64,000 bases of DNA, from positions 2,365,939 through 2,429,938 of the forward strand of contig NW_006763131.1 in the NCBI RefSeq assembly GCF_000264905.1, given 5' to 3'. This stretch comes from Stereum hirsutum FP-91666 SS1 (Eukaryota; Basidiomycota; Agaricomycetes; Russulales; Stereaceae). Below, piece after piece: positions 10,277 to 22,424 of the stretch (its first letter is position 1; each line of letters opens with the position of its first letter). The notes under the pieces were generated by a model, which ran no database searches, had not been told where the DNA came from, and saw nothing but the letters and a program-made list of their open reading frames with translations. A program made the position numbers and the translations under genes.

Positions 10277-12424
10277 CTAATTACTGCTCGGAAGCGGGTC
10301 CTGCCCATCGCTCACATAGCTCGTAAACTTCCACCTATTCTGCACATCATCGCTCTTACTTTTCCCATACGAGTTCGTCCTCGTATCGCATTGAGTCCCA
10401 CCTCCACTTTGGGTCAAGCATGGTTGCTTCTGCGGGGCACCGGGTGCAGAAGAGGTCTTGTTGAGATAAATGACGGCCCCACCGTAAGCGTTCGGCGAGG
10501 TTTCGTCGGGGTAGTTAGGCGTGCAGCCGACGAAGTCGGAGAGGGCTGGGTCCAGAAGTCCGAGAACAGCGTTGACGGTGGACTCAAGTCCAAAGAGGAT
10601 GTTATCGAATTCGCCTGGCAGTCACGATATCATATAAATGCGTCCGGAATTCATTCAGACCCAAAGCAAAAACAGAAAGAAAATCGTAAGACGGGCAGAC
10701 TTACCGAAGAAGTCCGCGTAAAGGGCATTGTACAGGAAGCACCCAAGACCTTGGACATTCGATGCGTTCGTTGGTAATAAGCCAGGTCCAGGGATGAAGT
10801 TGTTCACGGATCCTGAGTTGGCACCGAAGAGGACAGGCTCGGGATTGAGGTAGATAGAGAGGATGCCAGCGAGGGCTTCAGAAAGGAGCATGGGGACAGA
10901 GCGACGATACCATCCAATCTCAGGAACTAATCATGAGCAAGAAAACAGTATGTCAACTAGGTTTGTATAAGGAGCACAATGGAGGGGGTTTAAAAACAAG
11001 GAGTGAAGTGAAAATACACGTACTGCGCTCCGGGACGTAAGTGATACTACCATCCTCTGCAAATCTCGCTCCCGCGAACGAAGCAATCGACGCAAGATTC
11101 GCAGAACCCCCGGCGCCAATAGTCCCGTTGGAGAAAAAGCCAGGGTGAAAGTAAGTAGCACCCATGACGATGAGAGCGGACGGGGGAACGAAGTAGAAGT
11201 TCGGGTTAGTGTCGAGGGAGTTCTGCCAGCGATCGTGAAAGTGAGTCTGAAAATTTCGTCAAAAGGGAGTGAGTGGAGTGAGCCTCTCATTTGAGCACCT
11301 GATTGTTAGGATGGAAGGAGAAAGAGGAGGTACATAGTATCAATGAAGATGAGGGACGCACAGCCATTGCGTTAACGTCAAATTGGTTGTTGTTCTCCTT
11401 AGCATGATCAAGCATCTGGGAGAAGAACTCGGGCTGCATATTGTGATTGTCCCCTTCGCAGAGATAGAAGTCGCACCTACACGCACATGCCTTCTTAAGC
11501 CGCATCATCTCACAAAACTATGGACGAACTCACCGAGTGGCACTAGCATCGCCCTCGTTCACTCGTCCGTGACCGTCAAGACCAGTCTCTGTTCCGAGGA
11601 GCCCACCCAATTTCCCGAGAGAGTTGGTGCCTACATATTATACCATGTTAGCATACGCCATCGTGGCGGAAGAGGGAAGACTGTGCACACGAGCGTCAGC
11701 ACCACCGAGCGAGAAGGTAAGAGTCGTTATGTCCCCGTTGAGAGCAACTGCGCCACCGACGAGCACAGCAGCGAGGTCTGCGCCCATATTGAAAACTTCA
11801 GCGGAGGCTGAGATGACCTCGCCGGCGGTGACGATACCTGTGCCAGAGCATTAGCAGACAGTGCGTGAACAAAAGTGTGCGAATAACACACTGACCATTT
11901 CGAGGAAGGTAACCGTGATTGGCGAGGGTGTTCATTCCTGGGCAAGGACCTGGGCGCAGGCGTAAGAAGTAAGAAGGTCTGGATCAAAAAGTATGGAAGT
12001 CCGAAGTACCCCGTTGATCCGTTGAAGAGGGCCACTCAAACGGATGGTTGTCTTCCGGAAAGTATTTTGATCCCTCAAGGATGTCTACCAGAGTATTCGC
12101 TACCCCCACCAATATGCCGTCGTCGGGGCCAAATATTGCGTCGATCGTCCCATTATTCTGTCTCTTCTGGATCGACCTCTTCCTATAGTTGAGGACTTCA
12201 CGAGCGATATCCGGCTTTCCCGCCTTATTCCAGGCATGAACTTCTTCCTGCTGGCGGGCATAAAGCTCACGAATTTGCTTCACAAGTTCAGTGTCACCTT
12301 GAATGGCATCGAGGCCACGTTTCAGTTGGGATTCGTTGAAGTCGGGGGAAAGCCAAGAGAATGCATAGGTTCTTGTGACTGTCGGGAGGAGGGAGGCGAT
12401 TGCGATGGCAGCAGAAAGACGCAT
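10277..12424 (-). CDS. Secreted heme-thiolate peroxidase (chloroperoxidase/peroxygenase family)
   Basis: A family 2 peroxidase that uses hydrogen peroxide for oxidation, halogenation or oxygen transfer. It starts with a signal peptide, MRLSAAIAIASLLPTVTRTY, followed by a propeptide-like region. Joining exons gives the proximal heme-ligand motif PCPGMNTLANHGYLPRNG (Cys is the heme thiolate) and the distal acid-base motif NEGDASATRCDFYL (Glu plus the conserved S-x-T-R). Later blocks include SALIVMGATYFHPGFF and GPGLLPTNASNVQGLGCF, ending DGQDPLPSSN-stop at 10277. About eight short introns break the frame. The PCP...EGD set matches fungal unspecific peroxygenase/HTP enzymes; activity type is inferred. 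A TATA-like box sits about 110 bp upstream of the start. Confidence 0.88.
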
Positions 12425-12531
12425 GGCGAAAGGAACTGTCAGAAAACGAAGGGACGGATGGAAGGCAAGGAGGCTGAACAAGGAGGAATGCGGACTCGAA
12501 TCGACCACGCACTGGCAGGCATCGAAAAGGA

Positions 12532-12538
12532 TTATATA
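12532..12538 (-). promoter_or_regulatory. TATA box of the peroxidase gene
   Basis: TATATAA on the minus strand, about 110 bp before the start codon at 12424, a usual position for a fungal TATA box. Confidence 0.5.
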
Positions 12539-14223
12539 CTTCGCCCCATCAGCGCTGATCCTGCGTTGTACTTGATGGAAGCATGTGGCCGTACTCAATG
12601 AAGACTTACGGAGGTTTCGGAAAGTCAAGTACACCCACCTGAAGTTCAACTCAATCGGAGCCTGTCACGTCCCGGTCAAGTCCCGGTCCGTCTGTCAGTG
12701 AGACATTCAAGGACAACGCAGAGGACGCGATGGTGCCACCGACGATGTTGTTGAATGGGATAGGCCAGTCTCAGATGAATAGTACCATTCTGTTTGTTTG
12801 GTAGATAACAGGGGTGCCCCGATTTCAAAGCATTTACGTTCGATAAAGCCCAAGAGATACACCGAGTGTTCACCAGGCCAGAAGTGAGAAAACCGCATGT
12901 GGACCAGCCTTTCGGGGAACAAGCACAAGTGAAGCCTCTCCGAGTTTGAGGAAGCCGCATGAACAGCGGCCAACGCGTGGGTGTGGAGTATGTCAAAGCT
13001 CATACACAACCGCTTTCAGAGCGAGAGACTCTGAATCGAGATGATGTAGCCTTAGCAGCTGACTTTCTAGCAGGATCGAGCAAAATCGTCGGCAACAATC
13101 GAGGTCCTGAATCTCTGCCCATACGTCGTCGAGGATCATTGTATGGCTGCCTGACGGGCACTGAGAGGAAGGGGCTCGAGACCCGAGGGTACCGGAAACT
13201 TTTCTACCGAACCTGTCTGCCGCTGACACCGTTATCCGTTCAATGAAGGGTGCGATGTAGTGGGCCGGCTAGACGGGGGAACGACGTCTTCGGCTCTGGT
13301 GTGGTGGTGGTCACTGCTAGAGCAAGTTAGACGAGCCATCATTTCAAAGCCGAGATTACCGAATCCCAATATCTGTTGCTGAATCCTTATCGGGGAATGA
13401 AAGTATCCTCAACGTCGAGCAAAGTAAGATCGTAAAAGTAAAAACGAAGACTCTGTGCCACACTTGCGCGTGCCAATCAACAAGCTCAATCAAAATTGAG
13501 TTACTTGCCGATTTGATGCTGGATCGTATAAACAGTTGACGACCTGCAGGACAGATGATTGGATGGGGCAGATTGTGCATGTGTTCTGCGGATGAAGAAG
13601 GGCCAGGAATATCAGTGAAAGCTCCATTTAGTCCTACGAAAAGTAACAAAACATACATGTTGGACGTGGCATCTTTGTCAGTGACAGGAAGATCAAGCTT
13701 TCAAAACCGCAGAATATGGGGGCTTAGGCCATGGGGCCAGAGGGGCGAGGGGCGAATGAGGAAAACAAGACATACGACCAGTCGGCTCAGCTGCCCTTAC
13801 CGGTGCGAGTGACGAAGAACGGCATCAAGCACAGATAGCTATCTTATTGTACAGAGGCAGGGTATTAGATGCACCAACGGAGACGTAAACAATACAGAGA
13901 AACCATCGAAGTAAGAGTGTAAACTGCAAGAGGTGTATGAGTAAGAGCTGAACGCATAGGCAAACAGGGGGAGGCTCGTTCCGTACTGTGGGAATCTAGA
14001 GGGTGTGAAGTGGTCAGTTACATGAAACTAAGCGAAGGGATCTTGAATTGAATGTCAGTATTAGCATGGTGTGATCATCAGAAACAGTTATGAAGACGGT
14101 TTCGGTGCTTGACTTCTATGATTCGCATCATAATATAAAAGTGCAGAAGACTGACAATTCACCCTGTGACACAGATCCGTTGTGAAGTAGGGGACGCAAG
14201 GCAGGCAGATATGATGGGGCTGG
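12539..14223. other. 1.7-kb stretch without a recognisable gene
   Basis: No family was recognised. On the minus strand, short open frames at 12676-12996, 12707-13009, 12993-13229 and 13356-13658 contain coding-looking stretches such as MILDDVWAEIQDLDCC and ERLVHMRFSHFWPGEHSVYL, which could be exons of a lineage-specific or decayed gene. Codon flow is broken and no convincing splice chain was found. The left end includes the peroxidase upstream region. Confidence 0.35.
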
Positions 14224-15048
14224 TTATCGTTCCAGTGGCTGGAAGCGTGTATAGTATTGTTTTGTATGAGCTTCAACTATTTCCTGTGTTGACTCTGGTA
14301 AGTCTTCCACGAATCGACCTACATAGATGACCGAATTCATCAGCTGCAACAAATCGCAATCCAAGAGTGTACCAACCAGGCGAACCAGAGAATAATGAGA
14401 GGGCAGGAATAACGGTATTTGGTGGAACAATGGTATTATCTGCTATCCTCGCGCAGTCTTTGATGATTGTAAACTTTCCCTGGTCAAACCAAGGAATTTC
14501 AGGACAACCAGTTCTCAGAGTAGCGACGCAATGCAGACACCACGTACAATGACACAGTTCTTCCCAATCTCAACATGGTTCCCAATTGTGGCAGCTTCTA
14601 CTACTGTGTTGGCTCCTATGTGAACATGGTCGCCAATCTTCATAGGGTAGTAGTTGAAGTTTCCTCGATATGTCTTGTATGGAGGTCTGCTCAGTCGTCC
14701 GCGGTCAGAACTATAGGTGCAACTTCTCTATGGGGAGTACATACCGCATAGTGCAACCCTCTCCAACAAGACAATATCTCCCCAAAGAAATTACGACCGC
14801 ATGTCCTGGACCCGTTCGCTTCAAATCGCCACGAATGATAGCGCCACTTGAAATGATGGTCTTGCCGCCGAGTATGATGTTCTGTGGGCCAGCGATGGTA
14901 GCTCGGCGAGAGACTTTGTTTCCTGTGTCCTTCAATCACCCGATATCTGGAATGTCGATACCTCAATGTTCCAGAGAGGTGGATAAGACGATGATGCACG
15001 TACTGTTTCGATGAACTCCGCCTTCGGGTAGTAGATTGGTTGCTCCAT
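14224..15048 (-). CDS. DCTN5: Dynactin subunit 5 (p25), hexapeptide-repeat protein
   Basis: A pointed-end subunit of dynactin, the dynein activator. The joined exons give about 188 aa: [65 protein letters not shown], then [86 protein letters not shown] and [14 protein letters not shown]. The I/V-G-x-x repeats form a left-handed beta helix. Length and the C-terminal SG.PG..VE.LPE block match p25 (about 182 aa in animals). The start at 15048 opens on the conserved N-terminus. It is head to head with DRS1. The Arp1 filament subunit of the same complex is encoded at 36.7 kb. Confidence 0.92.
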
Positions 15049-15383
15049 TTCTCCTTCGAAGAAAGGTTCAAGTAGAAATTGACGCGCAGCTTCAAGGTAA
15101 CGAGACAGAAGGTGATTTTTTGCGAATTATATGGTACGATGGGCTCTGAGTAGTGGTTGAATCGAACTGAGTTGGCGTGGGCCACACCGACTTCGTGTTG
15201 TCCGTGATTGGAAGACCTGGGTTGGAAGCGCGTATCACGTGCGGTCTGCGCGAAAAATCGCCAAAACTTCGCCACAAAATCTGCTTTACTTCACTCGCGA
15301 TCAGTACCGTCAGGCGTAAAAGCCTGCTGTAATTTCTCTCACCCTGCCTTTGCATGCGTCTCTAGTAAACTCTAGCTCCCATC
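15049..15383. promoter_or_regulatory. Divergent promoter, dynactin p25 / DRS1
   Basis: A 335-bp interval between divergent start codons at 15048 (-) and 15384 (+). No motif assigned. Confidence 0.45.
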
Positions 15384-18283
15384 ATGGCCTCTACTTCTCG
15401 TCAAAATGACTTTATCATGACCTTGGACTCGGACGTTGAGGACGAACCTCAGGCCATCCCTCAGACTAATGGCAAGGCATCTAAAAAACAAAAAGCTGCA
15501 GGCGACGACGATGCTCAGCTTGACCCAGACTTTGTGTTCGATCTCTCCGGGGACCCCTACAATGACTTGTTGGATAGTAGGTTGGATGTAGGAGATCTGG
15601 TGAAGAAGGGATCGAAACCGGTGCGGCGCTTTGACTTTCTTCTCCTACTTAGATTACTCGAACTTAGAGCTCATATATCGTTTCGTTTACAGGAGCCGAT
15701 ATCTGTGGACGATATTATTGCAAAGCGGAGGCTTGGGAAAGTATCAGGGAAGCGAAAGCGCGAGGTAGAAGACGAGGATGAGGACGAAGATGATGAGGAA
15801 GACGAGGAAGAGCTGTCAGCTGCTGGTGAGGATGACGACGAGGATAATGATGTTGGGAGTGGAAGTGAAGAGGGCTTTGTTGGATTCGATGCCGAAGACG
15901 GAGATGACCCACTCGCGACGTCGGATGAGGATGAGGAGGCAGGTTCTGGAGAAGACGACGACAACGACGAAGAAGAAGACGAAGAGAGCGACGAAGGACC
16001 TTCATCCGAAGACGAAAGTGAACCGGAGACTCAGGCCGAGAAGGACAGGAAAACCGCATTTTTCGCTTCTGACGCACCCTCATCCGACACCCATTCATCC
16101 TTCCTCACTATGAATCTTTCACGTCCGGTGCTCAAGGCTCTCACTACGCTTGGATTCAATACACCGACTCCCATTCAGGCAGCAACCATACCTGTCGGAC
16201 TCCTGGGGAAGGATGTCGTCGGAAATGCCGTGACGGGTTCAGGAAAGACTGCTGCGTTCATCATTCCGATGATCGAGCGACTTCTCTACCGAGACAAGGG
16301 CAAGAAAGCTGCTGCTACCCGGTGTTTGATTCTTGTCCCTACGCGAGAGTTGGCCGTTCAGTGTTACGAAGTAGGCAAGAAACTCGGAACACATACAGAC
16401 ATCCAATTTTGTCTCATCGTAGGTATGCTCTCAATTTTCTACCACGTTGAAGTCTCGCTAACTCAACTACATGTATCTAGGTGGACTGTCATTAAAGTCT
16501 CAGGAAGTTGCTCTTCGTGCACGACCAGACGTAGTTATCGCTACACCTGGTCGGCTGATCGACCACCTGCGCAACTCGCCATCTTTTACTCTCGACGCCC
16601 TCGATATCCTTGTCCTCGACGAAGCCGATCGTATGCTGTCCGACGGTTTCGCAGACGAACTCACAGAGATCATCCAGTCATGTCCTACCTCACGCCAAAC
16701 CATGCTCTTCTCCGCCACTATGACTGATTCCGTCGATGAGCTCGTCAAGATGTCACTCAATAAACCTGTTCGTCTGTTCGTCGACCCTAAACGAAGCACG
16801 GCTCGTGGTTTGGTTCAGGAGTTTGTCCGCGTTCGCGCCGGGAAAGAGTCAGACAGGTCCGCCTTGCTCGTCGCACTGTGCAAACGGACATTCAAGTCGG
16901 GTGTGCTCATCTTCTTCCGGAGCAAGAAGCTGGCACATCAAGTACGAATCATGTTCAGTCTGCTGGGTATGAGCTGCGAGGAGCTACATGGAGATCTATC
17001 TCAGGAGCAGGTAACGTTAACCTTTTTGCTCGCGGTTCAGGAGTCGGACTCACCTTGCCTTTGTACGTAGCGTCTAAAATCGCTACAACTCTTTCGCGAC
17101 GGAGCCGTCGACTACCTGATGGCGACCGACCTTGCCTCCCGTGGTCTGGATATCAAGGGTATTGATACCGTCATCAATTTTGATATGCCAGGCCAGTTAG
17201 CACAGTACTTGCATCGTGTAGGTCGTACGGCTCGAGCTGGCAAGAAGGGTCGGTACGTGCCCATTCCCTTATTACGTTTTGAATCCTCGTTCTGATATAT
17301 CTTTCATTTGTGGTTCATAGATCCGTAACATTAGTAGGAGAAGCCGATCGCAAGATGCTGAAGGCTGCCATCAAGCATTCAGCAGGAGCCGATCAAGTCA
17401 GGCATCGTACTGTCCCCCCTGAGATTGTGGCGAAGTATGTGAAGAAGTTGGATTCGCTCAAGCCCGAGATTACTGGTGTCATGCAGGATGAGAAGGAGGA
17501 GAAGCATGTTCGTATCTTGTCATTGAACCGCTCGTCTTGTGTTCGGATCGGAGAACTAACTCCGCATGATCGCCCGTTATGTTCTATAGCTGCGGAAAGC
17601 GGAGATGGAGCTTCAAAAAGGCCAGAATATGATCAACCACGAGGATGAGATCTATTCACGGCCGGCGAGGACATGGTTCCAGTCTGGCAAGGAGAAACAG
17701 AAGGCAGCAGGTGAAGATCCATCCCTTATTTGCTGCTTTAGGTCACAGTTACTGACCGAAAATTTCAGACCTCAGCAAGTCTCAGTATGAAGCCGGCTAT
17801 TCCGCGGCCAATGCTGGTAAAGGCAAGGATGCACCTGTGGACACGACTAAGGTCAGTGATGTTTTCCCCCATCGTCTTGCCCGTCTTAGTGTATGGCTGA
17901 TACCCGGTTAACAGCCCAAGCGCGACAAATTCTCTGGCCTCTCCCGCCGAGTCAAGCGGCGAAAACTCGCGCTCGAAGAGGACGAAGCAGCGGGCGACCA
18001 CAAAGTCGTCAATGCTGCCATCCGATCCGCCAAAAAGGCAGCGCGGCCCAACAAGATCGGCGTCCCAGAAAAACGCGACAGTAAGAAAGGCAGCAAGTCG
18101 CGAGACAAAAAATCAAAAACGAAGCCGAAGGTCACGAAGGGCGGGAACTTTGGGAGTGATATGGGGCAGAGGGGAGGTGCGAAAGCACAAAACGAAGGGA
18201 TCCGGGCGAAGAAGGGAGATTCAATCGGGGGTATGAAGAAGGGAGGGAAGGGTGGCGGTGGGAAGCGGAAGGGCAAGAAGTAG
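15384..18283 (+). CDS. DRS1: DEAD-box ATP-dependent RNA helicase DRS1/DDX27
   Basis: A nucleolar helicase of 60S ribosome biogenesis. The N-terminal third is extremely acidic (long Asp/Glu/Ser runs near 15770-16040), preceded by [16 protein letters not shown]. The helicase core carries the Q motif ([14 protein letters not shown]), Walker A ([11 protein letters not shown]), [27 protein letters not shown] in [16 protein letters not shown] in [41 protein letters not shown] and [14 protein letters not shown]. The C-terminus has the DRS1-type extension ([14 protein letters not shown]) and a Lys/Gly-rich tail ending KRKGKK-stop. Several in-frame or short introns are present, for example GTGCGGCGC...TTTACAG before EPISVDD. 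About 800 aa, as expected. It sits between p25 (divergent) and the lipase gene (same strand). Confidence 0.95.
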
Positions 18284-18621
18284 TGGGCAACCTTAGATGG
18301 AGACTACTATTGTTTTTTTGGGGGGTTTCGGGATCTCCTTACTTGCTCCTGGATCTCAAACTTGACATTCCGAGCTGCGCCAGCGATGCAAAGAAAAAGA
18401 GTGAAAATATGGGTGGTCATTGTTAGTGGAGCTCACTTGAACCACCTTGGCTTCCAAGTTGCCCATCCGCCAGCGTCTCGGTTTCTGTGTCTGACTTGAC
18501 AGGCTCGCGTGCGCTTTAGTGTGGCGGTGCCACCTAGTTTAGCGAGCACAGGTCGTCTCCTCGTCACTCTTTCCATGTACAACTTCAGTTCTCGCAGACA
18601 CTCGAATGCCTTTTTCCTACC
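18284..18621. other. Intergenic DRS1-lipase
   Basis: DRS1 3'UTR and lipase promoter; no gene seen. Confidence 0.5.
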
Positions 18622-19935
18622 ATGTTCTTCAATAACGAGCAACTCACTGTCGAGCAGCGTCAGATGTACGCTGCCGAAAAACTCGTCAACTTCCGCTTTA
18701 TCGCCAAACTGCTCGGCACGCGATCACACCACGTCCTCACCTCCGTTGACCTCGCACCGCTCACCCTCCAATCTGAGCTCTCAATCTGGTCCCAGTTCGC
18801 CGAGGTCGCCTATAGCGTCGTCCCCGTAAAACTTGTCTTCGAGAAACTGGACGTTTTATCGGGGACGGGCTTTCCGCTCGAAGGCTATGACGCGTTGAAG
18901 GACTCCATCTTCGTCGACGCTGTCCGGGGCGAAGTCGCAGACGTACCGGCATACGTGGCATACAGACCACAACTGAAGCAGCTCGTCGTCGCGTTCTCTG
19001 GAACAGCTTCGTTCTCGCAAGTCATACAGGACTTGAGGGCGTCAAAGACTCCTTACCCCCGACTCCCTTCGAAAGAAAGCTCTAAACGCTCGCGGTGTGC
19101 GGTACATACGGGTTTCTGGAAGCTGTACGAAGGCGTTGGCCCGGCGATGTTGAATGTTGTGAAGGGTGCGCTCGAGAGCTTCGAGGTGGGGGAGATCGTG
19201 CTCACAGGTCATAGCATGGGTGGCGTGCTGTGTTATTTGTTAGCGATGGACCTGCTTGCGCCGGGGGTGGATGTGTCGCCCAGCCTGATGAATTCGACAA
19301 CGTTGCGACTCGTGGCGTTCGGATCGCCTCGGTGGGCTAATGAAGATATGGCGCAGTATTGGACCGATACGGTACGTGCGTGCCGAGCGCAACATGGGGA
19401 GGATTCACTATTGGAGTACTCCGTGAAGGGGCTCAACGATGGTAAGATTCTCATTCATTGCTACTTACCGAGGTCTGACATTCCTTCGTTGTTGTGGTCC
19501 TCAGGTGTACCTGCACTTCCCCCTACATACTTGGGCTACCGACATGTCTGCGAAACCCCTCTATACTTCACGAAGGGGAATCTATACCGAATACCCACAT
19601 CCGAGCGTGAGCACGCATTCTTCAGCGTCGACACGGACAGTACGAAGTCCTCTGAGTCCGTGCGTGGTAGAACAGCTTCTACCGCTTCTTCGCTTCCATC
19701 ATCCGCCTCCACATTACACCAGTTTGGATATTTGCATCCAAGAGGAGGGCATAATTACTATAGCGAAAGGGACATGGAGAAGATGCAGAGGAGGATGAGG
19801 TGGTTGCATGGCGTGATGTCGAAGGAGGGAGAGGCGAATTGGAGAGAACAATACCTTAGGCATCTTGCTGCTCATGAGGGCGGCAAGACTATCAGTGCTA
19901 CCACTAAGAATTCGACACAGAATAATAACTCCTGA
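18622..19935 (+). CDS. Class 3 lipase (alpha/beta hydrolase)
   Basis: A fungal lipase-3 domain protein of 416 aa from exons 18622-19441 and 19505-19935. The 63-nt intron is a multiple of three and stays open, so the unspliced frame reads through as 437 codons; the GTAAGATTC...CCTCAG ends show it is an intron. The nucleophile motif is GHSMGG (VGEIVLTGHSMGGVLCYLLA), preceded by the oxyanion-region VVAFSGTASFSQVIQDLRAS and the VHTGFWKLYEGVGP lid-side block; VAFGSPRWAN follows. The catalytic His is probably in HPRGGHNYYSERDMEKMQRR. There is no signal peptide, so it is likely cytosolic or membrane-associated. The C-terminal 130 residues have a Ser/Thr-rich insert. Substrate (triglyceride, diacylglycerol or phospholipid) is not determinable. 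Confidence 0.9.
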   Translation: MFFNNEQLTVEQRQMYAAEKLVNFRFIAKLLGTRSHHVLTSVDLAPLTLQSELSIWSQFAEVAYSVVPVKLVFEKLDVLSGTGFPLEGYDALKDSIFVDAVRGEVADVPAYVAYRPQLKQLVVAFSGTASFSQVIQDLRASKTPYPRLPSKESSKRSRCAVHTGFWKLYEGVGPAMLNVVKGALESFEVGEIVLTGHSMGGVLCYLLAMDLLAPGVDVSPSLMNSTTLRLVAFGSPRWANEDMAQYWTDTVRACRAQHGEDSLLEYSVKGLNDGKILIHCYLPRSDIPSLLWSSGVPALPPTYLGYRHVCETPLYFTKGNLYRIPTSEREHAFFSVDTDSTKSSESVRGRTASTASSLPSSASTLHQFGYLHPRGGHNYYSERDMEKMQRRMRWLHGVMSKEGEANWREQYLRHLAAHEGGKTISATTKNSTQNNNS

Positions 19936-20229
19936 AATCTATGCATAACAAGAGGTCTGCCGATAATATGAGTCCTGCGGCCGGTACGACCTCGACAGAA
20001 ATTGTGAGGCCTGGATAGACGGAATGCCGGCAGCAATATATTTTTAATGTTCCGTTCCCGATCGACAGCGATCCTGTCAGCCGTATCTGATAAGTCGATT
20101 CTGGTTATGAATTCTGCCCACGCGCCGCGGTCGGTTCTGTCTCCCTCTCACCAGCCGCTTGCCACATGCAAAGAAAGCATAAACCCACTTTGTCCCTACC
20201 ACCATCAGGCCCTGGTAGAGCGCTCTCCG

Positions 20230-22424
20230 ATGTCTCTACCTGCTCCTTCAGAAGCTTCACGAGCTCTCCGAGTCCCTAACCAGAGCAGCAACGGCGAAAC
20301 GGATACCCTTCTCGTCAACGACGACCAAGTCATCATCGTGCACGATTCGCCACGACAGAGAAGATCTGTGAGATGGAGAGGATTGTTCATCAGAAGCATT
20401 GCCTTGCTATGTGCATGTTCTCTGAGTGTCGGGAGTCACTAGTACGTCCTTTACCAATGACGAACCTACCGTCTTTGTCAATGCCTGGACTGTGCGATTG
20501 TAGTGCAACATATATCCTTGCTCCCCTCAAATCACGAATCACCAGGGAAATGGGGACTTCAAACACGGAATTCAGCTTGCTGCTGGCGGCTTTCAGCCTG
20601 AACAGTACCTGGACTCCTCTCGCAGGTGGAGTACTGGCTGCCACTCTTGGGACGACCTTCACCAGCATACTCGCCACAGGCATCATTGTCACAGGCATGT
20701 TCACATCCTCGCCATGACACTCAAGATGCTTGTCAGATTTTAACGCTCGTTCCCGGCGTCTAGGCCTCTTCGTTCTACTCGTAGGGGACTTGACCGGCGA
20801 CGTCAGGCTGATGACTCTAGGAATGTTCATATTTGGCCTCGGTGTTAGTCCTCTCGCCGTTGTACAAGAAACCATCATCGTTCGCTTCTTCAAATCCCAC
20901 TCGTTGGGTCTGTCTATGGCTATCGGACTCGTGGCCGGCAAGATCGCCTCATTTGTTGCCGCTCGAACGTCATACCCTCTCACCCAGAAATTTGGGCCAC
21001 ACGCACCGTTCTACACCGCCGCCATCTTGGCCACATTCTCATTTGGCATCAACCTCGTTTATGTTGCGTCCTCAAAATGGCTTGTTGCGAACACACAGAC
21101 AGAGCTGGAGCCTTCAGAAATTCGAGACGAGGCCGCAAGGTTCTCAGTACAAGATATGTCGGAGGGCGACGCCCTCGCGAAGGTCGCCGAGAAGAGAAGG
21201 GTCAAACTGAAGGATATCACGCAGCTGGGGGATGTATTTTGGGCGTCCGTGCTTCTCCCGCGTTGTCCGTGCTCTCCAGTGTTGACTCTTTCATGTGACG
21301 CAATAGCTATATTGGGGTAAATTTATTCTGTGGCATGATCTGGCACCCCTTCACCCACCTTGCGGCGTAAGCACCTTCCTTTCTCCAAATAAGAAGCATT
21401 CCGTTGACTACCTTTACAGAAATCTAATTCAACGCCGATACCAACTCACTGAGCTTGATGCAAGCACGAAAGCTTCGTATCTTCTCGCCGGGAGTATGTT
21501 TTTATACCCTACGGTAAGTTCTGTCACTCTATACCCCTCAGCCGTATGCTAAGCTACACGCTCACATCTACTTGTCAGGTCGGATTCGTCATAGACCGAT
21601 TCAAACGTCCATCTCTGGTAATCATGTTATTCGCCCTGTCGTCGCTTCTCACTATGTTCGGGTACACCTGGTTCACCCTTCCACCCGATGTAACTGGTAC
21701 CCCTATCCCTGCCATTGCAAGCATCGGCGCCGGAATAGGATTCTCCCCTCGTATGCTACTTTCCCACCACCTGGAGTAGCTTCCTTGCTCATTCGTCTGC
21801 AGTTCTTCTGGTCGTCATTGTTCCCCAGCTAGTTCCTATGCGATATGTGTCTACCACACTCGGTGCTCATAAGAGTGTAGGTTTTCGTCGCTTTCTTGCA
21901 CGACAGACACTGATTACTGATTTCCCTTGCAGCTTGAGCAGGCAGGAGCCACAATTTCTCAAACGCTTTCCGGCCTGATCTTGGACACCGAGGCAGACAG
22001 TGATCCGAACAGTACCCAACCCATCTTAAGCTTCTTCCTCGTCCTCAACGTCATTCAATTCTTTGGTATTTTGGGCCTTTGGTACCTTAGCCGCCGCCAA
22101 AGGCTCAAGGAGGCCCGTCACCGTCACGAACTCGTCATGGCATCCCCGAACCATTCGGAGACGTCACTCGAGGACGAGGCCAATGCCAGGGAATCGTCCC
22201 CTCCGCCTAGTCCGCACCGCACCACCACAAGACTCGACACGCCGTCGTCCGCAAATGGGCACTCGAAACGGCAACGGAAAGCGACGAAACGAATGAAGAA
22301 GAGGGGTAAAGTTTTTGGGGCGATGTGTGCTGGGTGCATCGTTGGTGCCTGGGTGCTGTTCCTCGTCACTGCGTATTTAAGGTTGAGGTCAAAGCAGGAG
22401 AGGGAGGGCAAGCTGCATCAGTAG
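20230..22424 (+). CDS. Major facilitator superfamily transporter, MFSD1-like
   Basis: A 12-helix secondary transporter. After an N-terminal cytosolic region (MSLPAPSEASRALRVP) come RGLFIRSIALLCACSLSVGS, HYATYILAPLKSRITREMGT, SLLLAAFSLNSTWTPLAGGV, GLFVLLVGDLTGDVRLMTLG, MFIFGLGVSPLAVVQETIIV, GLSMAIGLVAGKIASFVAAR and later helices ending at GAMCAGCIVGAWVLFLVTAY. A long charged cytosolic loop separates the halves, and the tail is basic. The order resembles MFSD1, the lysosomal dipeptide transporter family; substrate here is inferred at best. One intron (20695-20763) looks like GC-AG, donor ACAG|GCATGT. The start is uncertain: in-frame ATGs also occur at 20047 and 20107. The protein may be vacuolar. 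Confidence 0.8.

Noticed and set aside
15671..16113. Serine-rich and basic open frames over the DRS1 acidic region
   Set aside because: They are shadows of the Asp/Glu codon runs of DRS1 on other frames.
19442..19504. Lipase reading through as one 437-codon exon
   Set aside because: The 63-nt segment has GTAAG and CCTCAG ends and encodes a hydrophobic insert absent from the domain; it is an in-frame intron.
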